A DNA stretch of 64,000 bases from Anagrus nilaparvatae (Eukaryota; Arthropoda; Insecta; Hymenoptera; Mymaridae). Shown in pieces: positions 51,641-61,549 of this stretch. Position 1 is the first letter of the stretch. Each line of letters begins with the position of its first letter. The stretch is from NCBI GenBank assembly GCA_022575985.1, contig JAKSXM010000014.1, positions 25,172,001 to 25,236,000 of the forward strand, read 5' to 3'. The notes beneath the pieces are model-generated. The model was not told where the DNA came from. It saw only the letters and a program-made list of their open reading frames with translations, and did not search any database. A program made the translations under genes and the position numbers.

Positions 51641-52044
51641 AAGTATTTTATACTGCAGTTGGCTGTTTAAATTTAAAGACTGATTTGTTTCTAAGCATAT
51701 TATCTTATAAGATTTTGCTAGTAACAACAGATACAAGTTTAGGCTTGAGAAATTCGTTCAAAATTATTATACTTTTAGCAATACACTAAATACGTTAAAA
51801 GTACTGATATGTTTTTTACTATAATTTTTCCTAATTCATAGCAGTACTTTGAAAACTCACGTGATCCCTTAAAATTATTGATTGAATATTATCAGAATAT
51901 TATATTATTTTTTAGTTATGCAGTTGGCATATTAAATTTTAAATATGCTGTAACAGTAGCATATTATCATATAATTTTCGGCTACTACTAAAAGAACAAA
52001 AATCTTTTCAGGGTAATTTTTAAGAAATTTTAATAAGTTTATCA

Positions 52045-52980
52045 AGAGTCTTTATTTAAAAAAATTTTTATTTTAATATTGGGTTTTTTAAAAATTCATG
52101 GAGTTGGAAATTTTCTATCAGATTCAAATGATGTTATAAACTGGACTAAGAGACGTATTTCATAGTAAATTTTCCCGTACAATTCGAACTATTTATTTTA
52201 ACATTTTACTACGCTTTACAGGAGAAATTTAATTTTTTTAGTTTTTTAGGGTACCAATTATGAGGGGACCAATTTTTTAAAGTTTCGCAGTCTTGAAGGA
52301 AAAATTTTCTGAATAATATTTGCTGGAGTTACATATATATTTTTTCCTCAGGAATTCGATGAAATCACTATTATTTTTTATCTGGGGATTCCCTTTACCA
52401 TAAAATCTTCTGTTTATGTCTCTGTTAATGTTTCTATATTTACTGGTTTTGTCCAATCTTATATATTTTGAATTGGTAGCTCATTTGTAAGCTCAAATTT
52501 GGGTTAGAAATATTAAAAAATATCTTTAATAAAAAAATGGACAGGAAAAAACAGCTAAAGAAAATACGAAATCATTTAGTCTTGTGATGAAATTTCACTT
52601 ACTATTATCGAATTTTTAAGTTATTGGACCTCAAGTAACGTGCAATTAAGATTATAGAAGAATTATTGCAAAATCTTAAATTATTAATTAACTCGTTTAT
52701 TAAAAAACAAAAAGTTTTAGCATCGTATCCAGTAGTTTTTTTCTGTCTATTTAGTTATTAAAAATAATTTTAAATATTTCTAACCCTGTAGGCTCAAATG
52801 GGCTACTAATGCAAAAAATAAAAGGTTGTGCAAAACCAGTAAAAAAACTTATAACCGGTTTGTGTAAATACAACCTAAATGCGTGGAACATGTTTACTTC
52901 CAGCTGAGGACTAGGTATAATACAAATGTTACTCAACATTACAATACATATTTCTAATTTTATAATTATATAACCACCTT
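52045..52980 (+). repeat. Inner arm next to the satellite (right copy)
   Basis: The inverted partner of 31640-32420. Shared landmarks are GGGTACCAATTATGAGGGGA, AGTTTCGCAGTCTTGAAGGA, TTTTTTATCTGGGGATT and the hairpin arms around AGGCTCAAATGGGCTxCTAA (52790-52812). The satellite joins it at about 52037, where unit sequence stops after TTTATCAAGAGTCT. Confidence 0.78.
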
Positions 52981-52984
52981 ACTA

Positions 52985-53250
52985 GCTGTTAAGATTCTAA
53001 ACCCAAACTATTTTGATTCCCTAAATCTGAATTATTCTAAGTCCCTTAATCGATATTATGCCAATCCCTAAACCTGAATTTTTCCAAGTCCCTAAATCGA
53101 TATTATTCTAAGTAAATAAACCTGTATTATCCTAAGTTCTTAAGCTAAGATTTTTCAAAGTCTACTAATTATTCAAATTTTCTCTTGACCCCCCCCCCCT
53201 TAATTTTCAAGTACTGAAGTACCCCCTCTCTATAAACATGTTCCATGTTA
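52985..53250 (-). repeat. Short tandem motif family, inverted copy
   Basis: Repeats of AATTATTCTAAGTCCCTAAA, the complement of the 27085-27270 motif, are followed by a C run (53191-53199) and GTACCCCCTCTC with AACATGTTCCATG. This mirrors 27440-27570. It lies between the two inner arms of the right half. Confidence 0.7.
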
Positions 53251-53269
53251 ATAGAAACATAATATTTTA

Positions 53270-53937
53270 TGTCTAAGGAAATCCCCGGATAAAAAAAGTA
53301 ATGATTTCATCGAATCCCAGAGGAAAAAATATATAAATAAATTGGTACCCTAAAAAACTAAAAAAATTAATTTTTCTCCTGTAAAGCGTAGTAAAATGTT
53401 TAAATAAATAATGAGTTAGAATTTTACGGGAAAATTTACTAGGGAATACGTGTTTTAGTGCAGTTTATAATCCATCTTTTAGTCCATTTGAATCTGCTAG
53501 AAAAATCCCAAGTCTATGAGTTTTTAAAAAATCCAATATTTAAGATTTGAACTGCTCTTAGACGTTGAAAATTAAATTAAAAATTATTTTCAACAGAAAG
53601 ATAATAATAATACTTAATAATATGTCAAATTAAAGTAAAAAAATCTGAAAATAAATTAGTAATAAACAAAATCATTAAAAACGAGACTGATTTTATTATT
53701 TTAAAAATTATCTAAAATTTTTAAATTTAGCTTTGAAGTTGTTTTCAGCTGTTTCAGGTATTCTAAAGCTCGTAACTAATGAAATATATTTAATTAAACT
53801 TTTTATCATTATCTTTTAATAACAATTCCACTAAAAGAAATTTTAAAATCTAAATAAGCAATCGTTATTTTTAAAAAGGTTTTTTAAACTTTTCAGCTAC
53901 TTTAAGACGCTAATAATATAGTATATTAAGTATCAAG
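53270..53937 (-). repeat. Inner right arm of the composite element
   Basis: Inverted match to 28790-29360 (GGTACCCTAAAAAACT, CGTAGTAAAATGTT, TTTTCAACAGAAAG, AAAAACGAGACTGATTTT) and directly similar to 32225-32700. Divergence is moderate. Confidence 0.8.
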
Positions 53938-54113
53938 GGCGTAAAATTGTAGCATTTAGTCTTATGATGAAAATTCACTTACGGCATCACCGAGCACTCG
54001 TGCTAGTGCTCACACTAGTGTCTAAAGTTTTTTGCCCATGGTGCTTACGATATTTTTTGTTACCCAAGCGTACAACGAGTGCATAAAATTCCATGAGAAC
54101 GAGTTTTACGCCC
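53938..54113 (+). mobile_element. 176-bp hairpin element X, copy 1
   Basis: The ends GGGCGTAAAA and AGTTTTACGCCC are complementary. The interior holds GAGCACTCGTGCTAGTGC and CCCATGGTGCTTACGATATT. Copy 2 (63795-63970, opposite strand) has the same length and the same flanking AGTATATTAAGTATCAA. In this copy about 45 bp after the left end derive from the arm sequence (TTTAGTCTTATGATGAAAAT), and the GAGCACTCGTGC block is in the opposite orientation relative to copy 2. Confidence 0.7.
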
Positions 54114-54440
54114 GGGAGGAGAAAAAAAATTTGTTATTTTTTTATAAAATTAATTTTGAGTACAATCACAGTATATATATTTTTACAGTAATCCTACTCC
54201 AAAAAAATAACACGGGACGGCTTGTCCAGATGAGAAATGCTGGCGCCATTTGCAGAAGGCGATTTTTTAAATTTAAAACACACGCGTATAGAAGAAGAGG
54301 TAACTATAATAGAAAAAGATAAATATATTCTAAAGGCGAAACGCGCGCATGGTACCCCGGACAACAAAACGCTTGAGATGTCCTACTGTAAAAATATGTA
54401 TACTGTGGTACAATACAAGAGAAAAAAATTAAATTTTTTT
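54114..54440 (+). other. GC-richer unique insert in the right arm
   Basis: The left arm has no counterpart to this stretch, so it was gained on the right. It contains CACGGGACGGCTTG, CTGGCGCCATTTGC and GCGAAACGCGCGCATGGTAC in AT-rich surroundings. An ATG frame of 121 codons (54237-54602) begins MLAPFAEGDFLNLKHTRIEE. Its last third runs into arm sequence that is non-coding in the mirror copy. It may be a captured gene fragment. I do not recognise the protein. Confidence 0.4.
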
Positions 54441-56393
54441 AAATATCGAAAACACGTGATTTTGAGCCTTCCAACTCAAAAAAAAAACTATTGTACACGC
54501 AACATTTCTGTTCATCGCTTTTCCGTTACTATATATGATGTAAGGAACACAAAAAAACGTATTTGCAAGGTGTGTCTTCAAATTTTTTTTTCCAAAGTTT
54601 GAACATATAAGCGCAATTTTTTTATGGAATTTCTCATATAAGTAAACAAGTATTAAAAAATACTAGATTATTTAAAAAAACTAATCAGGTAATAATAACA
54701 ATGAATATAAAAAAACTTTTATTGATTTCTAACGATGAAGTAAAATAATCTTGTATTGCACATCTTCAAAGTTAAAAAATATGTATCTTGTGACTCGATA
54801 CTTGTGCACAAAATTTTCTCAATTAAATAATTAGGTAATCAATACAATGAATGAGAAATACTTTTAATCAATTTATAACGATGAAATCAAATTATCTTTC
54901 ATTGAACATCTTCAAACTTAAAAAATCTATATTTATCATGTGACTCGATACTTGTGCACAAAATTTTAAAGAAATAGCTTACTTTGTTCAGCAACAATTT
55001 TTTATTTAACCATTTTTAAAATAAATTTTAAAATTATCATTTACAACAATAACATTTTAAATTTACAAATTAGTTAAAGTTTTAGTTTTAAAATTGTTTG
55101 AATATTTACAAGTTAAATGACTATTTCATAAAGTTGTCATAAACCATGCAGTATTTGCATACTTTGCTTATTCGAGTGAGAGCGGAGAGCATTGGACCTA
55201 AAAGGCAATAAAAAAATGATTTTTTTAACAAAAAGTGATACTCCTTATATTGATGAGCTGATAAGAAAATTTATTTTTCAGTGCAATCATAATGTTGTAT
55301 ACTTCTCTTTTGTAGTAAATGAATATTTTAGGGATTTGACGTTAAAAAGATACATACGCAAAGTCTATTTACTCAGAAATTTTTTACGTAAAATGCACTC
55401 ACACATTTACGAAAAAAAAATATTTTGAACCTCAACTTAAGGTTTATTTTGCTTGCTTTTCTGCACTCTGCACTGAATATTAAAATTTGTTATGAAAAAT
55501 TAACTATTTTTTTTAGTACTTTATAAGATTTAAATATAATTTTTTAAAAATTTTAATTATTATGAGTGAAATCTATGAAAAAAAGTTTCTGAAATTTTGA
55601 GGTTATTTATCCATAATTTCTGGGTAAATAGACGCAGCCTCTTTTTAATCGATACTTGTGCACTAAAATAATTATTAAAAAAAATGTAGAATTATCTTGC
55701 GCATCTAATTCAATAAAACGTCAAAACGTCTCGGATACAAAAAAACCAATGTGTGCTAATATACATAACACAATTTCATGATGCACAATTTTTTTATTAT
55801 TCACTACTATCACTTTATATTCATTTATTTATTTTTTATAATTTATTTTTATTTATAATTTATTTCAACTAGCACTTTTTACTTTAATTTAATTAAGAAT
55901 TAAGTTCACTAGTGACATGTAAATAGAATAATACCGATCAGCTGATTAAATTTTCTATAGTAAATACCTACCGGATATAAACAAGGCCGCCATGTTATTA
56001 CATTCATGCGTTCCTAAATTAATCAAATTCAGGTTAGGCTTGAAGTTGAATTCGATATATTTTTATTTACTAATTTTACGAATAAAAATTTAAAATTCTT
56101 AACTTTTATTTCACGATATTTCCAAAAGTTTTCAACATTAATAAGTACCGATTGATATTTTAGCATTTTTTTGAACCTAATTACCATTTTCTAAAAAAAA
56201 TTGAAAAAAAAAACGTTTTTTTCTCAAAAATAAAATTTTTATTTCTTTTTATGATTAATTTTATGCAAAACCAACTACGGCATTGTATTCTCTACATATT
56301 TTTACATATTCCCACCAAGTTTCACCTAAAAATATTAATTCCAGCCTGAGCAATCCATTTTAAAAGTTGTTGCGCGAAAAAATTGTCACACAG
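54441..56393 (-). repeat. Right outer arm of the composite element
   Basis: From about 54664 outward it is the near-identical mirror of 25649-23913. The first ~220 bp mirror 28464-28690. It includes the mirror 78-codon frame (55192-55428), which opens with TTG, and the ATGGCGGCCTTG-complement block near 55985. At 54640-54665 it preserves the empty site for the 2.8-kb element of the left arm. Confidence 0.9.
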
Positions 56394-56395
56394 TA

Positions 56396-56667
56396 AATGA
56401 GGTATTACATCCAAATTAAAAAAAAAAAAAAGTACCTCGAGCTTTTTTGGTGAAAAAATTTTTGAAAAAAAAATTAGGTCTTAATTCCATAATGTTTGTG
56501 AAATATCAGCGATTACATACGTACGTACGTACACACACATACACACATACAGACTTTTTTTAAAAACCGGTTTTTTAGCTTCCTGAGGTCTCAAAACGTG
56601 CTTATATACCAAAAAATCAAAAAAAAAAAATTTTGACCGATCACAATGGTTCCTCTATGAGGAACCA
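56396..56667 (+). repeat. Minisatellite element, right part
   Basis: One more minisatellite unit (AATGAGGTATTACATCC) resumes directly after the composite element. Next come (ACGT)n-(CACA)n-like sequence (56518-56545), a block with AAACCGGTTTTTTAGCTTCC, and a terminal hairpin GGTTCCTC/GAGGAACC (about 56648-56666). The sequence GAGGAACCATxGTG occurs near both ends of the element when it is read on the minus strand. Confidence 0.75.
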
Positions 56668-56823
56668 AAAAATCGAGAATTCTCGAATTTTTCGAGAATA
56701 TATACTAAATTAGTAAATTTACGATTTTTATCGAATATTTACAAAATTTTTTGAGAATTCACTAATTTTTCGAAAAAATTCTATTTTTTTTGTAAATCTA
56801 TAAGAAAGTTACTTTTTACAGTG
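56668..56823. mobile_element. Right part of the split TA-flanked MITE (copy 3)
   Basis: The family sequence resumes with AAAATCGAGAATTCTCG and runs to GTTACTTTTTACAGTG, then TA (56824-56825). Joined to 22592-22830, it makes a MITE of about 395 bp that matches 1293-1657 throughout. Confidence 0.87.
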
Positions 56824-56825
56824 TA

Positions 56826-57240
56826 AGTAGATTTCAGACAATATTTTTGGCCTCTTTTCTATCAGAAATATTGAGATGGCCATCTGCCCAAAAATCACTG
56901 AATCTTAAATTCTGTTCTTTTTTTAATAAATTAAATTTAAATTTACAAGAAAATATGATGTGTATAAAATTTTAAAATATTTCAAATAAAAATGAAAATT
57001 TGTTACTTATTTATTTGCTGAATGTAAATTTCATGTACTATTAGAGGTGATCAAATTGAAAATTGAGAATAGTTTTATCATCTTTATCTTTTATTATTAT
57101 TTCACGTATCAAGAATTGTGGTTTGGGAATCAATCGGTAAAAGCTACTTAGATGTGTATACATAGCCATACAAAAAACTTACAACTTATTTGTGAACTCA
57201 TAACCAACGAACACATGTTCAAAATAATATTTTGAAACTT
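56826..57240. other. AT-rich sequence, nothing recognised
   Basis: This stretch lies outside the nested structure, with no gene or repeat end that can be supported. Confidence 0.5.
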
Positions 57241-57244
57241 GAAG

Positions 57245-57605
57245 CCTTTATAATTTTAAGTCCTTAAGCCAAAAAAAATAATATTAAGCTCCTAAAACCC
57301 TTAGTATTCTATACCCCTTTATCGAAATTATTCTAAAGAGGCGATTTTATCGAGAATATTTTTACTAGATTCTGGGGACTCTGGAGTTGAAAAAATTGAA
57401 CCTCGATAATTATCACTAAAAATTATTAACATTTTGCTTGAAGGGAGTTTTCTGGATCCTGTTCAAGCAAAATTTTAAAAAATTTTGAGTCATAATTAAT
57501 TATTTCTATTGTCCCTAGAACCTAGTAATTAGAATACGCTCCATGAAATCGACCCTTAAATCCCTAAATCTAAATTATTCCAAAGTCCATTTATCCCCCA
57601 CCTCC
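57245..57605 (+). repeat. Dispersed repeat R, uninterrupted copy
   Basis: This matches 4580-5090 without the MITE. Around 57397-57402 the sequence reads GATAATTATCACTAAAAATT, while the 4.6-kb copy has the MITE between the two halves. It also carries AATTATTCTAAA and CCCTAAATCTAAATTATTCC, linking it to the 27085 tandem-motif family. Confidence 0.7.
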
Positions 57606-57615
57606 AAGTTACATA

Positions 57616-57715
57616 CACCGTTATTCAGAGCGGGACGTAAATTTGTATCATTGGAGTATATATAGGAGGCGTATATTTTTAAGTCCAAATTTACGTCCCG
57701 CTCTGAATAACCGTG
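57616..57715. mobile_element. 100-bp MITE, CACCGTTATTCAGAG ends
   Basis: GTTATTCAGAGCGGGACGTA (from 57620) is repeated in perfect inversion, ending near 57711, with a 40-bp loop. TA on both sides (57614-57615 and 57716-57717) suggests another TA-duplicating family. Confidence 0.8.
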
Positions 57716-57719
57716 TACT

Positions 57720-58514
57720 TAAAATACCCCCCTGCCAATAATCATCTTCCATGTTAATAATAAACGCAATTTTTTGTGTGTACATAATCGCATTTATTTT
57801 GTGTTCATAAGCTTGTACACTTAAAAAATTTGATATGAAACATTTCTGACTAGTTTGCACTGATATCTCATATTATAGGCAATTTAGGTAGCTATTTCCA
57901 TTTTTTAAATCCGTTTTTACCTGTGACCTCCAGAAACCCCTTGAAAAAGATAGGTATATATTCCTGAAATAGATTAAATTTTAATCCTTTATCGCCCTGT
58001 GTACACTATAAGATAAAAAATTCAAATACTCATCAATAATATGTACATGACTCAAGGAACTTAAATACATGGTAATAATGTATAAAATTAAATAAGTAAT
58101 CTTTGTTCTACATTAATTGAAATAACGACCAAGATTAATTTGTTTAGTTTTAGGCTGAAAATGTAAGTATCCTCTGTAAGTATGTACAGCCTAATCCATA
58201 AGGGTTACTTTTAACTTTATGCATAAACGATTTATAAACTTTTTATCTTCTCAGTAATTGCTTCAAGTAACCAGGTCTTTCAGAATTACAGTCCTTAATT
58301 ATTACCGTCAATACAGTCCCAACATCTGATTTATTTGAAGTTTTTAAAATCAAATTATTTATAGTCCTTTAAAAGAATATATTCTACCTCCCCCCTCTCC
58401 CAAATCGAAATTAATAAATTCCCTTAAGCTCGATAATTAAGTCCAAATTATACTTTTCCCCCATAAATCGGACACATAACATGTTGCATGTTAAAATATA
58501 TAGTACCTTTTAAT
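57720..58514. other. AT-rich sequence with weak repeat-R traces
   Basis: There is no gene. Around 58380-58500 the sequence contains CCCCTCTCCC, AAATTATACTTTTCCCCC and AACATGTTGCATGTTAA, reminiscent of the repeat-R family. The remainder is unrecognised. Confidence 0.45.
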
Positions 58515-59439
58515 GTAAGTATAAAAAGGGGGTGGAAACCAAGATCAGAAAAGAAGGGTTTTTCGGATTGCTGATTCCGAAAATTGAGGTTTCGCTCGTG
58601 CGAAATTTGTCTAACGCCCTAAATAAGCAAAAATCATCCCTCATTAAGATTGTTTTTGCAACATTCACAAATTGTAAAAAGATTTAGCCCAACACATAAG
58701 TTTGGGCTGCTAATTGCGGATTTAAGGGTCTCATGCAAGAAAAATGAATCAAGCATTCTTAAATTGGAAATAAATACCACTTTCTGGGGGTAATATTTGA
58801 ATATTTGAATATTTGCTGATCATAACCAAATTTGTCACTTTATACGTTTTTTGAATTGCTGATCTTGAATTTTGGGATTTTTAATGTGAAAATTTTGTTT
58901 AACACGGGCGCCATTCACTGGTCATAATTGTCTTTATCCATCCGGGTCAGTTTTCCGAATCCTGAAAATTAAGTATACGAACTTCCTAATGCAGAATAAT
59001 AAAAACTAGAAGGATTGTAACGCAGATAAATCGAAATTAGAGATCAGTGCAAATTTCATAAAATATCTGAAGTTATTATTTGTAAAAAGCAAAAATTTAG
59101 CATGAAATACAAGGTTTCATAAAATAAATTTCGGAAATTCTGTTTTTCAAAATTTTGATTTATTCTAATTTTACGAATCCGGAATTGAATTTTTCTGCAA
59201 AATTCATTTTTTAAGTCTGTTTTCGATTTAAGGGTGGTTGACCAATTTTGCATTAGTTGAATATTGTTGGAAAAAAATCCTTAATAAGGAGTGATTTTTG
59301 CTAATTTAAGGATGCTAGGCATATTTTGCCCGAGTGAAGCCTTGATTTTCGGAATAAGTGAGCCAAAAAACTTTTAGTTGACTTTTCCTCATCTTGGTTT
59401 CCAAAAACAATCGCAAACCCGTGATTTTACTGGAATAAT
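58515..59439. mobile_element. Foldback element FB, diverged copy (~925 bp)
   Basis: The right end AATCACGGGTTTGCGATTG, read inward, follows TTATTCCAGTAAA. The left end has a short G run and GGAAACCAAGATCAG, and the same block is inverted on the right (CATCTTGGTTTCC). Inside are diverged TTGGATTGCTGAT-type signatures and TTTTTGCTAATTTAAGG-type blocks. This is the most degraded full-length copy of the family. The short open frames inside are not genes. Confidence 0.7.
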
Positions 59440-60220
59440 AAAGCTATTACTTAAATTGTATTCAAATTTTTACGTAATTACTTCCGTTGTATATTTGACT
59501 ATCAGATATTTTTAATACTATATTACGAACCCGTGTCTAGAAAAATAAACAATGGCCCAAATCAAACGTAAACTGAGATTTGAGGTATTTTTTGTATAAA
59601 TAAAGTAGTATACGATTTTTCTTCGTCAGTGGCCAGAATATGTGCTTAATTCTAACCACTAACAATAAAAAGTCTTTTTGTGGCTGTTTATACTGAAAAA
59701 ATAAGTTTTTCGTGATAAATAATTGAGAGACTTAATTCAGCAGATCCAGTTGTTCACGCCGCTGTATAAACTAAATTAAAAGGAACATATCGAAATTTAT
59801 CAATAATTTTAGCTGACCGATTTAAAATATTTTGCAGCTTTCAAAAGGAATTTTAATAAATATTATTTTTAAAGGGACCTATTTGTTTTTTTCATATGTA
59901 ATCCGATGATACCATTTATTTTTCACTTTGACTTTTTTTTACGACAAAATCTAGTTTTTCTATTTTAATCAAGTTTTTCTAGTTTCATATACATTTATGA
60001 ATGTTATTTACCTATTTTTATCTACTTAACAATTTTAAAATATGTCAAATTAAAAAAATAAATTATCTTAAAGGAAACAAAAAATTAAAAGAAAATATTT
60101 AAAATGTTGCTCTTATACAAAAGTAAATTATAGACACAAAAAGATAATAATTTATTGACGTTTAAAATTTGGTAATTTGCAAAAAATTGAATTTACCCAT
60201 ATCTTTTATGTAAAAATCCA
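59440..60220. other. AT-rich sequence, nothing firm
   Basis: An ATG in good context (59552) opens a 15-codon frame (MAQIKRKLRFE...) followed by a GGTATTT donor-like site. This alone cannot support a first exon. No repeat was recognised. Confidence 0.45.
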
Positions 60221-60223
60221 TTC

Positions 60224-61167
60224 TACTCCAGTCAAAATACGGGGGGGGGGGGGTTGTATTTTCACTGGCGAACACGAGATTTGCTCTACTATAAGTTTTT
60301 TGTGTCGCTGAACACGAAAATCGGGGTCATTTCGTAAAGAAATAGGGGCTCCACCCTTAAATTTGCAAAAACTACCCCCAAAAAGGAGTTTTTTTTACAT
60401 ATTCGCACTTTGAGTGCTCAGATTTGCACCATACGGGTTTTTTGGGTCGATGATTAAGAATTTTGATTTCTTTTTCATAAATAATCAATATTTCACCCTT
60501 AAAATAGCTAAAACTACACCTAAAAGGGGTGTTTTTGTTATTTTCGCACTTTGAGCGTACAGGATATGCCCATATAGGTTTTTTGGGTCGTTATTCAAGA
60601 ATTTGGACTCCTTTTTTGTGGTGAAATATTAATTATTTATGAAAATGAAGTCGAAATTATTAGTAACCCAAAAAACCTATATGGGCATATCCTGGATGAT
60701 AAAAGTATGAAAATATCAAAAATACCCCTTTTCGGGGGTATTTTCAGCCAATTTAGGGGTAATATTTTAATTATTTATGAAAAATAAGTCGAAATTCTTG
60801 ATAGCGACCAAAAAAACCCTATATGGGGATATCTTTCATGCTCAAAGTGCGAAGATAGCAAAGACACACCTTTTAGGGGTAGTTTTAGCTATTTTAAGGG
60901 TGAAATATTGATTATTTATGAAAAAGAAGTCGAAATTCTATATCAGCGACCCAAAAAACCCGTATGATACAAATTTGAGCGCCCAAAGTGCGAATATGTA
61001 AGAAAACCACCTTTTTGGGGGTAGTTTTTGCAAATTTAAGGGTGAAGCCCCCATTTCTTTACGAAATGACCCCGATTTTCGTGTTCAGCGACCCAGAAAA
61101 CCTATAGTGAAACAAATCTCGTGTTCGCCAGTGAAAATACAACCAAACCCGTATTTTGACTGGAGTA
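60224..61167. mobile_element. Foldback element FB, best-preserved copy (944 bp)
   Basis: The ends TACTCCAGTCAAAATACGG and CCGTATTTTGACTGGAGTA are inverted matches, flanked by TTC (60221-60223 and 61168-61170). Subrepeat signatures point inward from both sides: TTTTTTGGGTCGxTGATTAAG near 60440 and 60580, complements near 60662, 60802, 60943 and 61085, spaced 140-142 bp. Each carries a CCCCTTTTxGGGG palindrome. The left end has a pure G run (60241-60253) where the right end reads GGGTTTGG. A 3-bp duplication here and in copy 1 suggests a superfamily with 3-bp targets (for example PIF/Harbinger or CACTA), but there is no protein to test this. Confidence 0.88.
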
Positions 61168-61545
61168 TTCCTGATAATTTTAGTTTTCGTAGAGTTTACA
61201 AAAATTTTTCTAGTTTTAACCAAAGATATGAAGTTTTTACATGGAACATGTTTATATAGTTAGGTAATTGGTTTGATTTTGTTAGTAAAGTTTCATTAAA
61301 AATTGAGGGGTGATGTATGTGTAAAACAATTTAAAGGGGTAGAGGAATGACGACCCTGTACTCCCAACAATTGCCCCCCCCCCTTACGTCACCTAGGCAA
61401 TTGCCATCCTGAAAATCTAAGCAAGTAATTAATTAATTAAGTAATTCAGGAAAAATTTTTTTTTTCAGTAATCAATAATTATTTTTTTTATAAATTATTT
61501 TTATTTTGTTTCTAAAAAAATAGTGGTAGAGATGTGTTTCACCAT
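61168..61545. other. AT-rich sequence with a C run
   Basis: This contains ACATGGAACATGTTTATAT (repeat-R family) near 61240 and a C run near 61374-61384. No gene. Confidence 0.45.
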
Positions 61546-61549
61546 TAGG

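Larger units (their letters stand above)
34835..52037 (+). repeat. ~527-bp dimeric satellite array (~30 units)
   Basis: The motif GTACTGATATGTTTAAATTT recurs with near-constant spacing (38784, 39310, 39837, 40364, 40891: 526-527 bp). Each unit holds two related halves of ~265 bp. Both have a CAGTTGGC, AAATTTAA, AACAGAA...TTCAGG, TTTATCAA...CTxAAT and AAAGTACTGATATGTTT series, but with distinct second parts: TCAAGATAATTAATTCTGGA in one and CATAGCAGTACTTTGAAAAC in the other. This is a dimeric satellite. Excluding the inserted element, length divided by period gives about 30 dimers. Units in the middle (39-46 kb) are nearly identical and those at the edges are diverged. Repeated 62-65-codon frames at 48762, 50908 and 51445 open with TTG and exist only in some units, so it is non-coding. 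Confidence 0.96.
23913..56393. mobile_element. 32.5-kb inverted-repeat composite element, TA-flanked
   Basis: The ends CTGTGTGACAATTTTTTCGC (23913) and GCGAAAAAATTGTCACACAG (56393) are perfect inverted matches. TA flanks both (23911-23912 and 56394-56395). Removing the element and one TA rejoins the surrounding minisatellite unit exactly: GGAAA-TA-AATGAGG, compared with GAAATAAATTAAG in the unit at 23436. From outside inward come ~1.7-kb near-identical arms, more diverged inverted arms (28464-29360 against 53270-54663; 31640-32700 against 52045-52860), and a satellite core. It appears to be one non-autonomous element enlarged by later insertions and satellite growth. No transposase or other enzyme was seen. 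An alternative is that only the outer arms are one element and the inner parts are stacked insertions. Confidence 0.78.

Noticed and set aside
48762..51642. Three near-identical 62-65-codon open frames in the satellite
   Set aside because: They open with TTG, occur only in units that happen to lack stops, and follow the satellite period. They are repeat translation, not genes.
34835..52037. CRISPR-like reading of the regular repeats
   Set aside because: The repeats are contiguous ~527-bp dimers without unique spacers, in eukaryotic DNA. This is a satellite.
24877..55428. Mirror 78-codon frames in the two outer arms
   Set aside because: The arms are almost identical as DNA, so shared frames are expected. 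The start is TTG and the composition is AT-driven.
59552..59600. ATG in good context with a following donor-like site
   Set aside because: The frame is only 11-15 codons, with no other gene signal nearby.
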